This document shows positions 9,496 to 17,193 of a stretch of DNA of 64,000 nucleotides, piece by piece. The stretch comes from Myxococcales bacterium. Its GTDB lineage: Bacteria > Myxococcota > Polyangia > Nannocystales > Nannocystaceae. A program made the translations under genes and the position numbers. The notes beneath the pieces are model-generated. The model worked only from the letters and a program-made list of their open reading frames with translations. It made no database searches and was not told where the DNA came from. Within the stretch, counting starts at the first letter, position 1, and each line of letters begins with the position of its first letter. Location of the stretch: assembly GCA_016793465.1 (NCBI GenBank), contig JAEUJW010000041.1, positions 1-64,000 of the forward strand. The letters are read 5' to 3'.

Positions 9496-10080
9496 ATGAG
9501 TAGAACCCTGCTTGCTTCTCTTGGGGCGTTCGCCCTGTTCATGCCCGCGTGCGGCGACGACGGCGGCGGTGAGGACGGCTCGACGACCAACCCGTCGACC
9601 ACCACCCCGATGACGACCACCGATCCGTCGACCGGCGAGGTGCCGACCACCGGCGACGTGCCGACCACCGGCGAGATGACCACCGGTGACACCGCGTGCA
9701 CCGTCGACATCTGCATGACCTACGGCGCCGCGGTGCCCAAGGTCTCCAGCGACATCACCGATCAGGCCGCGGCCGATCCGATGTTCATGGCGGACTTCGC
9801 CCCGCTCGTCGCCGAGGGTCCGGCCGCCGTGCAGGCGTTCAAGGACAGCCTCGCCGCCTTCATCTCCGACGCCTACGGCTGCACCGCGGGCGCCTACACC
9901 GGGCCGTCGATGGAGGCCGCCCACGCCGGACTCGGCATCACCCAGAGCGAGTACGACGCGTTCATCGGCCTGATCGCCGGTGTGCTCGCGAGCAACGGCG
10001 TGCCGGACGCCGACATCCAGAACTGCTTCGCCCCGCCGCTGGTCGACCCGGCGTTCGCCTCCACCATCATCGGGAAGTGA
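9496..10080 (+). CDS. Lipoprotein with a truncated-hemoglobin-like domain
   Basis: A 194-residue protein. A signal peptide ends at C19 (FMPAC; the Pro in the lipobox is unusual), and a Thr/Gly/Pro linker with PTTGDV/PTTGEM repeats runs to about 66. Residues about 75-194 follow group 1 truncated hemoglobins: YGAAVPKVSSDI at the start, AYTGPSMEAAHAGLGIT in the centre, then a DAFIGLIAGVLASNGVP helix. H143 aligns with the proximal heme His of trHbN. The B10 Tyr of canonical trHbI is replaced (DITDQ), and a CD1-like Phe may be F101. Two extra Cys (C129, C177) could form a disulphide outside the cytoplasm. It overlaps no neighbour; the next gene starts 2 bp downstream. Confidence 0.75.
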   Translation: MSRTLLASLGAFALFMPACGDDGGGEDGSTTNPSTTTPMTTTDPSTGEVPTTGDVPTTGEMTTGDTACTVDICMTYGAAVPKVSSDITDQAAADPMFMADFAPLVAEGPAAVQAFKDSLAAFISDAYGCTAGAYTGPSMEAAHAGLGITQSEYDAFIGLIAGVLASNGVPDADIQNCFAPPLVDPAFASTIIGK

Positions 10081-10081
10081 C

Positions 10082-10777
10082 ATGAGCCCGCGTCCGGTGC
10101 TTCGCCGTCTCTTGCAGGCGCTCAAGGTGAGCGTCGCCCTCGTCGTGCTCGGCGTGGCCGTCATCGGCTTCGCCCACACCGAGCGCGGCCGGCCCTTGCT
10201 GCGCTACATCCCGGGGATGGGCGCCTGCCCGCTCGGGTACGCCGAGATGACGGCAGACGACCGGGCGCGGGTGCGGGGTGAGCTGCTCGCCCCGCTCGCC
10301 GGCGAGCGAGCCGCGACGTCACATCGCGTCCTCGCGTTCGAGCTCGGCCGCACGACCACCGACGAGGTGACGGCCTGGGCGACAGCCCACGCCGTCGCCT
10401 GCGCTCCGGGCCGCAAGACCGGGCTCCGCTGCACGGCGGTGCCGGCCGGCGCGCTCGACCAGGTCGCGGGCTTCGACGAGCTCTCGTTCGAGTTCGCGGC
10501 GGATGGCCGTCTGGTGGGGCTCACCGGCTCCGCGAGCCTCACCGACGCGACGCGGGTCGCCGACTACGTGGCGGCGCGCGATGTCACGATGCGCAGCCAG
10601 CTGGGGGAGCCGATCGAGCGCCGCGGCGACGCGCGTCCCGAGGCGCTTCGAGGCCCGCTCGCTCAGATCTCGCGGGAGTATCGTTCCAGCGACATGCGCG
10701 CGAAGGTCACGGCGACGGACATCGGCCAGGGCCGATTCACGGTCCGCGAATTCCACCAGCTCATCGTCGCCGGCTGA
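10082..10777 (+). CDS. Membrane-anchored protein of unknown function
   Basis: This 231-residue protein begins one base after the stop of the globin-like lipoprotein gene, so the two are an operon. It has one N-terminal membrane segment (about residues 13-32, VSVALVVLGVAVIGFA) and then an alpha/beta domain with two Cys near 98 and 107 (AVACAPGRKTGLRCTA). No domain is recognised. The tight linkage suggests that it works with the globin-like protein at the cell envelope. Confidence 0.7.
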   Translation: MSPRPVLRRLLQALKVSVALVVLGVAVIGFAHTERGRPLLRYIPGMGACPLGYAEMTADDRARVRGELLAPLAGERAATSHRVLAFELGRTTTDEVTAWATAHAVACAPGRKTGLRCTAVPAGALDQVAGFDELSFEFAADGRLVGLTGSASLTDATRVADYVAARDVTMRSQLGEPIERRGDARPEALRGPLAQISREYRSSDMRAKVTATDIGQGRFTVREFHQLIVAG

Positions 10778-10914
10778 TCGCCGTGAGCGTCGCGCGAGCC
10801 CGAGTCGCGCAGCGGACCGACCGACGAGCGCGCGACAGGCTGTCGCCACGCCGATCGCTGTGACACCCGGTCGCACAGCCCATCGGACGCCCCGACTCTG
10901 ACAGAGTTGGGCGG

Positions 10915-11073
10915 ATGAAGCGGGGTAAGGAGGATGCGTCGCTCCCGGAGCACGCGGTCATGCTGCTTTCCTTCATCGTGCTGGCCGTGGTCGTATTCCT
11001 CGTGCTCGTGCGAGTGGGCCGACCGGACCTCGTCGCCGACGAACCGACGAACGAGCCCGCGAGCTCGAGGTGA
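10915..11073 (+). CDS. Small single-pass membrane protein (52 aa)
   Basis: A short frame encodes a basic N-terminus (MKRGKEDASLPEH), one hydrophobic helix (AVMLLSFIVLAVVVFLVLV) and a short acidic tail. The clean basic-helix-acidic layout supports a real small membrane protein. The ribosome site is weak and there is no known family. It stands alone between two larger genes on the same strand. Confidence 0.5.
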   Translation: MKRGKEDASLPEHAVMLLSFIVLAVVVFLVLVRVGRPDLVADEPTNEPASSR

Positions 11074-11276
11074 ACCCGGGGCGACTCGACGCTCGACGGG
11101 CCGTGGGCGCTGGAGGCCGCCGTCTCGCGCGCCGGGCAGGTCGGTCGCTCCGCAGGCGCGTGGGCGTCGCGGATTTGACCATACGCGCAGCTCGGTTCGC
11201 GGGGGCGCGTGCGACTCATTGCCGCGTCGAACGTCTCCACCTGGCGCGTGAGCGGCGCGGCTGAGAGGCTGGTCGC

Positions 11277-12722
11277 ATGTCCCGGGTTCGAAGGTCCATG
11301 CTCCTGCTCCCCCTGTTCTCGATCGGTCCGGCGAACCCGGCGGCCGCGGCGACGGACGCCCCCGCGACGATCTTCGGCCGGGAGGTCGCGCCCGCGCGCC
11401 CGCTCGACGAGGCGGAGCGCGAGGAGCGGCGCCGGCGATTCGAGGCGATGCTGGAGGAGAAGGGGCTCGAGCGTCACGGCGACGTCGTCGGCCCGTCGCG
11501 GCTGTTCGCGCCGTCCTCGCCGGTCCCCGCGACGCAGGAGGAGTGGAGCTACCCGCCGCACCGCGCGACCATCTTCCTCAACTTCTTCGGCGGCGACATG
11601 TCGAACGGGACCAACTCCGCGCTGATGGAGTCGACGTGCATCCCGGGCGGCAAGTTCGCCTACCCCGGGTTCTCCGGCACGGAGGCCCAGGCGCTCGCGA
11701 TCATCGAGACCTTCGAGTCGCTGCTCGAGCCCTACGGCGTGCGCATCGCCTACGAGAAGGCGCCGCCGCCGGAGCTGCCGTACGCGATGGTCATGATGGG
11801 CGGGACGCCGGACCTCATCGGCCTGCCGAACGGGGTGCTCGGGGTGTCGTGCAGCAGCGACTGCGGCGATCGCTGGTGGCGCGACACGACCCTGGCGTTC
11901 ACAGCCGCGGCGTCGCCGAACCAGACCAACACCCTGTCGACGACCGCGCTGCACGAGGCCGCGCACGCGTTCGGCCTCGGGCACATCGACAAGGCCCAGA
12001 GCTCGCCGTTCGTCATGCACCCGTACGTCGACAACTCGCCGAAGGTGTGGGGCGACGAGTGCGAGGAGTACAACGCGGCGACCGGCGGCATCAACTGTCA
12101 GTCGACCCACGACTACTGGTGCGCGGGCGGCTCCCAGAACACCCACGCCGAGCTCATGGCCTACTTCGGCGCGAACGGGCCCGACACCGTGCCGCCGGTC
12201 GTCGAGATCCTCGCGCCCGAGGACGGGACGGAGCTCGCGGTCGGCGCGAACGTCTCGCTCGAGGTCGCGGTCACCGACGATCACGAGGGCGCCGGCTGGA
12301 AGCTCATGATCTACAAGGACGACGTGTTCGTGCAGGAGCAGCCGACGTTCGACTTCCAGAGCGAGTGGTACCTGTCCGGCCTGCCGAAGGGCGTCTACCG
12401 CCTGCGCGTCCAGGCGCTCGACCACGACCGCAACGTCGGCGCCGACGAGGTGACGCTGTACGTGGGCATGGAGGCGCCCGCGTCGACCTCGAGCTCGGGC
12501 GAGGAGCCGACCACCGGCGGCGCGGCGGACGAGACCGGCGCGCCGCCCACTGGCTCCGGCGACGACGACGCGAGCTCGGGCGGCGCCTCGGGCCTGTCGA
12601 CCACCGACGCGCCGTCGCAGGAGGGCGACGACGGCTGCTCGTGCTTCACGGGCGCGGGCGCGGCCCCGCCGCTCGCGTGGCTGGTCCTGCTGGTCGGCCT
12701 GAGCCGCCGCCGCCGCCGCTGA
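11277..12722 (+). CDS. Secreted metzincin-type metalloprotease with MYXO-CTERM tail
   Basis: A 481-residue exported protein with a signal peptide at 1-25. The zinc site is H226-E-x-x-H230-x-x-G-x-x-H236 (HEAAHAFGLGHID), with a probable Met-turn in FVMHPYVD. A bacterial Ig-like domain (about 305-400) begins TVPPVVEILAPEDGTELA. A Ser/Gly/Thr linker is followed by a MYXO-CTERM sorting signal: a CSC motif, a hydrophobic helix (LAWLVLLVGL) and five Arg. MYXO-CTERM proteins are processed by myxosortase and anchored at the outer surface or released. The product is probably an extracellular protease, possibly for prey or matrix digestion. Confidence 0.9.
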   Translation: MSRVRRSMLLLPLFSIGPANPAAAATDAPATIFGREVAPARPLDEAEREERRRRFEAMLEEKGLERHGDVVGPSRLFAPSSPVPATQEEWSYPPHRATIFLNFFGGDMSNGTNSALMESTCIPGGKFAYPGFSGTEAQALAIIETFESLLEPYGVRIAYEKAPPPELPYAMVMMGGTPDLIGLPNGVLGVSCSSDCGDRWWRDTTLAFTAAASPNQTNTLSTTALHEAAHAFGLGHIDKAQSSPFVMHPYVDNSPKVWGDECEEYNAATGGINCQSTHDYWCAGGSQNTHAELMAYFGANGPDTVPPVVEILAPEDGTELAVGANVSLEVAVTDDHEGAGWKLMIYKDDVFVQEQPTFDFQSEWYLSGLPKGVYRLRVQALDHDRNVGADEVTLYVGMEAPASTSSSGEEPTTGGAADETGAPPTGSGDDDASSGGASGLSTTDAPSQEGDDGCSCFTGAGAAPPLAWLVLLVGLSRRRRR

Positions 12723-12830
12723 GCGTGTCACCGGCGAGCCGCCGACGCCGGCGGCCGCTGCCGTGCGTGCGCGACGGCGAGGGCCCGGACGGCGGCGCTC
12801 GTGCCGTCTCGTGGGGGGTGATGGCGCGGT

Positions 12831-14348
12831 TCAGTAGTGTTGCTTGGTCTTGCGGGCGGCGTCGCGGTCGCGTTCGCGGGTGCGGTCCTTGGACTTGCGG
12901 GCCTTGCGGGCGGCCCTGGAGGCGCCTTTTTCGTCGCCCTTGAGGGAGGCGAGGGGCCACAGGGTGTACTGCACGCGGGCGAGGCCGGCGGCGACGACGG
13001 CGGCGATGACCTCCTCGGAGGACTTGTAGCACTGGCCGGACTCGTCGAGCGGGACCTCGCCGTCGAGGTTCACGAGGATGCCGTCGCGGCGGTACTGCTC
13101 GTTGACCTTGTGCTGGTCGAGCTGGCGGATGGCCTCGCTGCGGGACAGGCGGCGGCCGGCGCCGTGGTTGACCGAGTAGCCGCTGCGGGCGGCGCCGGGC
13201 TCGGGCATGAGGATGTAGCTGTAGTCGCGGTTGGAGCCGGGGATGAGCACGGGGTGGCCGGTGTCCTGCCACAGGGTGCCGCGCAGGGCGGGGTGGCCGG
13301 CGGGCAAGGCCCGCGTGGCGCCCTTGCGGTGGACCCACACCGGGCCGAACTCGGGGTGGTCCTCGGCCTGCACGAGGTTGTGGCTGATCTCGTAGATCAG
13401 CTCGAGGTCCCGCTTGAAGACCTTGTTGAAGGCCTCGGCGATCTGCTCGAAGATGACGAGGCGGTTGAGGATCGCGAAGTTGCCGCCGGCGGCGACGGCG
13501 TTCAGGTAGTCGCCGAAGTGCTGCGACTCGGGGGTGAAGTAGCCGAGGTCGATGTCGCTGACCTCGCCGCCGAGGCCGGCGCGCTCGGCCTTGGCCATCT
13601 CGAAGTAGTTGGTGGCGAGGCCGTGGCCGAACCCGCGGGAGCCGGTGTGCACCTGCACGAACAGGGTGCCGGTCTCCTCGCAGCGCTGCAGCTCGATGAA
13701 GTGGTTGCCGCCGCCGAGCGAGCCGAGCTGGTCGAGGCCGCGCTCGGGGCTGCCCTTGCCGCCCCACGGCACGCTCCATGCGTCGTCGACGGGGATGCGG
13801 TGGCGCTCGGCCCGGCTGCGGTCGAAGCTGGCGCCGTACCTGGCGACGTAGTGCTCGGCGCCGCCGCGGACGAGCTCCTGGAAGGCGGTCTGCGACAGCT
13901 TGCCGAGCTTCACGCTGGTGCCGCCGGGGCCGAGGCTGACGCGCCGGGTGACCTCGCGGTTGAAGGCGAGCTTGCGGTCGGGGGTGGCGAGCTCGGCGGG
14001 CACGTCGCTGCGCGCGCTCATCATGCCGCAGCCGATGTCGAAGCCGACCGGGCCCATGGCGACCGAGCCGCCCGCGCGGTCGGTGAGGATGACGCAGCCG
14101 ACCGGCACGCCGTAGCCGTAGTGCACGTCGGGCGTGACGGCGACCAGCTTGACCCCGGGGAAGCGGGTCGCGTTGACGATCTGGCGGTACAGCGTCGGCT
14201 CCGACTCGGTGAGCAGCTTCTGGGTGACGAACAGGCGCACGGGCACGCCGCGGGTGTCGTCGGTCTCGAGGCTGAAGTAGCCGTCGCTCGACCAGACGGC
14301 GCGGGTCTTCCAGTCGCTCTCGTGCACCAGGGGGGCTGCTTTGGCCAT
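12831..14348 (-). CDS. rtcB: RNA-splicing ligase RtcB
   Basis: A 505-residue RtcB, full length for the family. Visible metal and GMP-site motifs are DVH76YGYGVPVG, GFD104IGC107GM, GGGN215H216FIE, H234TGSRGFGH242 and the guanylylated His in NH395GAGRRLSR. The enzyme joins 2',3'-cyclic phosphate and 5'-OH RNA ends with GTP and Mn2+. The C-terminus has a Lys/Arg-rich extension (KARKSKDRTRERDRDAARK) that may help RNA binding. No RtcA or archease is adjacent, so it appears monocistronic. The ATG at 14348 starts the conserved domain and has a TATACT box 10 nt upstream. Confidence 0.96.
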   Translation of the reverse strand: MAKAAPLVHESDWKTRAVWSSDGYFSLETDDTRGVPVRLFVTQKLLTESEPTLYRQIVNATRFPGVKLVAVTPDVHYGYGVPVGCVILTDRAGGSVAMGPVGFDIGCGMMSARSDVPAELATPDRKLAFNREVTRRVSLGPGGTSVKLGKLSQTAFQELVRGGAEHYVARYGASFDRSRAERHRIPVDDAWSVPWGGKGSPERGLDQLGSLGGGNHFIELQRCEETGTLFVQVHTGSRGFGHGLATNYFEMAKAERAGLGGEVSDIDLGYFTPESQHFGDYLNAVAAGGNFAILNRLVIFEQIAEAFNKVFKRDLELIYEISHNLVQAEDHPEFGPVWVHRKGATRALPAGHPALRGTLWQDTGHPVLIPGSNRDYSYILMPEPGAARSGYSVNHGAGRRLSRSEAIRQLDQHKVNEQYRRDGILVNLDGEVPLDESGQCYKSSEEVIAAVVAAGLARVQYTLWPLASLKGDEKGASRAARKARKSKDRTRERDRDAARKTKQHY

Positions 14349-14358
14349 GGTGCGGGCG

Positions 14359-14364
14359 AGTATA
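14359..14364 (-). promoter_or_regulatory. -10-like TATACT box of rtcB
   Basis: On the minus strand TATACT lies 10 nt before the rtcB ATG. Transcription from it would start 2-4 nt before the start codon and give a nearly leaderless mRNA. No clear -35 is visible. Confidence 0.4.
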
Positions 14365-14487
14365 GCGGGCCGGCCGCGGCGGCCGGCGGGGGCGGAGCGG
14401 CAGAAACAGCGGACGGAGGCCGCGGCGCGGGGGCCGGCCGCGAGGGGCTGGATGGGCCGGGCGCGGGGGTGATAGACCGGCGGTCGC

Positions 14488-15672
14488 ATGCGAGACCGCG
14501 TTCTCATCCACAACGGACCCGACGAGCTCGAGCTGACGGCGGACGAGCTGGCGCGGCTGTTTGCGCGCCCGCAGGAGCTGTGGGGCAACCTCGAGATCTC
14601 GGTGCTGTCCGCGCGGGGCTACGCGGCGATCGGCTGGACCGGGTTCACCGACGATCAGCCGGCGGTGGGGCAGGGCTTCCTCGTGCGTCACGCGGGCGAG
14701 AGCCCGCTCGGCGCGCAGGACAGCCCCGAGGCGGTCGACGTGCTCGACGGCGGCAGCGAGCGCATGACCGTGGCCGCGCGCCACCTGCTCTGCGAGCGCG
14801 ACGTCGCCTGGCTGGCCTGGCAGCTCGGCGACGGCGTGCGTCCGCCGCGCTGGCCCGACGGACGCCCGCTGGTGTGGAGCGACCCGACGATCGACGAGGC
14901 CCCGTGGCGCCGGCTCGGGCGGCTCGAGGAGCCGTACGACGAGCGGCTGGTGACGCTCTCGTACACGGCGGTGCCGGACGCCGCGGAGGAGGTCGAGCCC
15001 GAGCCGGCGTGGATCGGCCAGTACGCGCTCGAGCTGGCCGGGCGGGCGCTGACCGACGACGAGGCCGGGGCGCTGCCGCGGACGGCGCTGTGGTCGGTGC
15101 TGCGTCACCTGCACGGGGTGGCCGACGCGCGCTGGCTGGCGCTGCTGGCGGCCCACCCGATGCCGTGGCTGGCGTCGCTGAGCGTGACCTGCGACGAGCT
15201 CGACGGGCTGGCGGAGGCCGTGCGGGCCCAGCCGCGGCTGGCCGAGCTGCTGGTGTACGCGCGCTGCGCGGCGCTGCCGGCGATCGCGTCGACGAGCCTC
15301 GAGGAGCTGCTGCTCGAGGGCATGGACGGCGCGGTGATCGACGAGTTCCTGGGCGGCTCGCGGCTGCCGGCGCTGCGGGTGCTGGCGATCTTCAGCGACG
15401 CGCTGGCGGGGCCGCTCGACCTCTCGCGGCTCGGCGAGCGGGTCGTCGTGCACGTCGAGTGTCACGCGACGGACGAGCTCGCGCTGCTGCGTCACGCGGC
15501 CGGCGCCCCCACGCTGGCGCTCGAGCTGGCGGCGGAGCACACGGCCGAGGCGCTGGTCGCGGCCCTCGCGGCGCGGGCCGGGCGGGCCACGTGGGTGTCG
15601 TCGCTGTGGGCGCCGGCCGAGGAGGCGGCCCGCCTGGCCGCGGCGCGGGGCGTGCGGCTGTACGTGCGCTGA
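14488..15672 (+). CDS. Unknown 394-residue protein with leucine-rich C-terminal part
   Basis: I do not recognise this protein. The first 110 residues are an alpha/beta domain (MRDRVLIHNGPDELELTADE ... GWTGFTDD). The middle (about 160-215) is helical and acidic. From about 230 to 385 it shows irregular Leu-rich units (LAELLVYARCAALPAI, LEELLLEGMDGAVI, LRVLAIFSD), which would fit a short LRR-type solenoid. There is no signal peptide or membrane helix, so it is probably cytoplasmic. It diverges from rtcB and converges on the GST gene, with both stops inside an inverted repeat. Confidence 0.7.
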   Translation: MRDRVLIHNGPDELELTADELARLFARPQELWGNLEISVLSARGYAAIGWTGFTDDQPAVGQGFLVRHAGESPLGAQDSPEAVDVLDGGSERMTVAARHLLCERDVAWLAWQLGDGVRPPRWPDGRPLVWSDPTIDEAPWRRLGRLEEPYDERLVTLSYTAVPDAAEEVEPEPAWIGQYALELAGRALTDDEAGALPRTALWSVLRHLHGVADARWLALLAAHPMPWLASLSVTCDELDGLAEAVRAQPRLAELLVYARCAALPAIASTSLEELLLEGMDGAVIDEFLGGSRLPALRVLAIFSDALAGPLDLSRLGERVVVHVECHATDELALLRHAAGAPTLALELAAEHTAEALVAALAARAGRATWVSSLWAPAEEAARLAAARGVRLYVR

Positions 15673-15693
15673 GCCGGCGCCTCGCGCTCAGCG
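15667..15693. terminator. Stop-codon inverted repeat between convergent genes
   Basis: CGCTGAGC (15667-15674) and GCTCAGCG (15686-15693) are perfect 8-bp arms with an 11-nt loop. Each arm contains the TGA stop of one of the two convergent genes. No U-tract follows. Confidence 0.35.
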
Positions 15694-16347
15694 GAGGTCG
15701 TCGACGGCGGCGCCGAGGCGCTCGGCGTGGCGGACGAGGGCGCGCTGCCAGGCGGGGCGGTCGAGGGCGCGGCGGTAGTAGGCGGCGAGCCGCGGGTAGG
15801 GGGTCATGAGGTCGGTCTTGCGGGCCTCACGCAGCACGGTGGCGAGCAGCAGGTCGGCGACCGTGAACTCGTCGCAGGCGATCCACGCGCGGCCCGCGAG
15901 CCAGCGCTCGAGGTTCTTGAAGTGGCGGTGGGCCTCGGCGCGCAGCTCGTCGCGCCGTTTGTCGTATGCGGGGGTGGGGGCGGAGAACTCGAGCAGCAGG
16001 AGCTCGAGCAGCGGGCGCTCGACGGTGGTGACGGCGGCGAAGCACCACTGGCTGACGCGGTGCCGGCCGGCGACGTCGGCGGGGATCAGCTTGCCCGCCT
16101 TCTCGGCGAGGTAGAGCAGGATGGCCCCCGACTCGGCGAGCACGAGGCCGTCGTCGTCGATCACCGGGACCTGACGAAAGCAGCTGATGCGCCCGTAGGC
16201 CTCGCCGTCGAGCTCGCCGCCGGTGTGGTCGAGGCCGTGCACGCGGTAGTCGAGGCCGGTCTCCTCGAGCGCCCAGGCCACCCGCAGGTCGCGGGTCTCG
16301 CCGATCACCGCCGGGTGTACACGTCCGAATCCGTAGAGTGTGATCAT
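15688..16347 (-). CDS. Glutathione S-transferase family protein
   Basis: A 219-residue GST. The N-terminal thioredoxin fold (about 1-80) has the cis-Pro motif QVPVIDDDGLVLAESGAILL, including the glutathione-binding ES pair. The helical C-terminal domain (about 90-210) contains the WIACDEFTVADLLLATVL capping motif. Family members conjugate or reduce electrophiles with glutathione. The N-terminal catalytic residue is not a standard Tyr/Cys at the usual place (GRVHPAV), so chemistry is uncertain. A palindrome 28 nt upstream of the start suggests repression by a TetR-like protein. Confidence 0.9.
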   Translation of the reverse strand: MITLYGFGRVHPAVIGETRDLRVAWALEETGLDYRVHGLDHTGGELDGEAYGRISCFRQVPVIDDDGLVLAESGAILLYLAEKAGKLIPADVAGRHRVSQWCFAAVTTVERPLLELLLLEFSAPTPAYDKRRDELRAEAHRHFKNLERWLAGRAWIACDEFTVADLLLATVLREARKTDLMTPYPRLAAYYRRALDRPAWQRALVRHAERLGAAVDDLR

Positions 16348-16374
16348 GGTCGGTCTCCTGCGCGCACCATAGTG

Positions 16375-16387
16375 GAACGGGCCGTTC
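16375..16387. promoter_or_regulatory. Palindromic operator candidate upstream of the GST gene
   Basis: GAACGG-G-CCGTTC is a perfect 6-bp inverted repeat with a single central base. It lies 28-40 nt before the GST start and 55 nt before the divergent sigma factor gene. Size and symmetry fit a TetR-family operator. No such regulator is encoded nearby. Confidence 0.45.
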
Positions 16388-16441
16388 AGTCAAACCGGTC
16401 GGCTTGCGCGCGGGCGCCGGCCGGGGTCATGCTCGCGGGGC

Positions 16442-17068
16442 ATGAGCCCGGACGCCGACCTCGTCGAGCGCTGGCGCGGCGGAGACCGCGAGGCCTGCGC
16501 GCTGCTGTTCGACCGCTACTACGCGAACCTGGTCCGGTTCTTCCGCAGCAAGCTGCCCGAGGCCGCTGACGACCTCGTGCAGCGCACCTTCCTGCGCTGC
16601 TTCGAGGGGCTGGCGCGGCTGGCCGAGGCCCGGGCGTTCCGCGCGTACCTGTTCGGCGTGGCCTGCAACACGCTGCGCGAGCACTGCCGCGGGCTGCGCC
16701 GCGAGCACGACCGGCTGGTGTTCACCAGCGTCAGCGCCCACGACCTCGACCCGAGCGCGAGCGCGGCGATCGGGCGGCGGCAGGAGCAGCGGCTGCTGCT
16801 CGAGGCGCTGCGCAGGATCCCGCTCGCGGATCAGATCCTGCTCGAGCTGCGCTACTGGGAGCAGCTGCCGGGCCAGGAGATCGCCGAGATCGTCGAGGCG
16901 CCGCTCGGCACCGTGAAGGCCGGCCTGCACCGGGCCCGGCGGCGGCTCGAGGAGCAGCTCGCGGCGCTGACTCGCGAGCCGGCCGCGCTGCAGGCCACGG
17001 CGTCGGACCTCGAGCGCTGGGCCGAGGCGGTGCGGCGGGCCCTCGACGCGCGCATGGCCGCGGACTGA
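16442..17068 (+). CDS. ECF-type RNA polymerase sigma factor
   Basis: A 208-residue sigma-70 family protein. Region 2 spans about residues 5-80 (LLFDRYYANLVRFFRSKL, DDLVQRTFLRCFEG, then RAYLFGVACNTLREH). Region 4 spans about 115-170 (LLEALRRIPLADQILLELR, then QEIAEIVEAPLGTVKAGLHRARRRL, the -35 recognition helix). A 35-residue C-terminal extension follows, encoded by the first copy of a tandem duplication. No anti-sigma gene is adjacent. Myxobacterial ECF factors are often linked to Ser/Thr kinases, and one lies 2 kb downstream, but direct partnership is speculative. Confidence 0.9.
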   Translation: MSPDADLVERWRGGDREACALLFDRYYANLVRFFRSKLPEAADDLVQRTFLRCFEGLARLAEARAFRAYLFGVACNTLREHCRGLRREHDRLVFTSVSAHDLDPSASAAIGRRQEQRLLLEALRRIPLADQILLELRYWEQLPGQEIAEIVEAPLGTVKAGLHRARRRLEEQLAALTREPAALQATASDLERWAEAVRRALDARMAAD

Positions 17069-17193
17069 AGCGGGCCTCACGGCGAAGCGCCGCAGGCCAC
17101 CGCGTCGGACCTCGAGCGCCGGGCCGAGGCGGCGCGGCGGGCCCTCGACGCGCGCGTGGCCGCGGGCTGAAGCGGGCCTCACGGCGAAGCGCC
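16990..17193 (+). repeat. Tandem 102-bp duplication of the sigma-factor 3' end
   Basis: Copy 1 (16990-17091) covers the last 26 codons and stop of the sigma gene plus downstream bases. Copy 2 (17092-17193) repeats it with five substitutions visible by eye (about 95% identity). Copy 2 has its own in-frame stop and ends over the 3' end of the convergent membrane-protein gene. The period equals 34 codons. It looks like a recent segmental duplication with copy 2 now untranslated. Confidence 0.85.
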
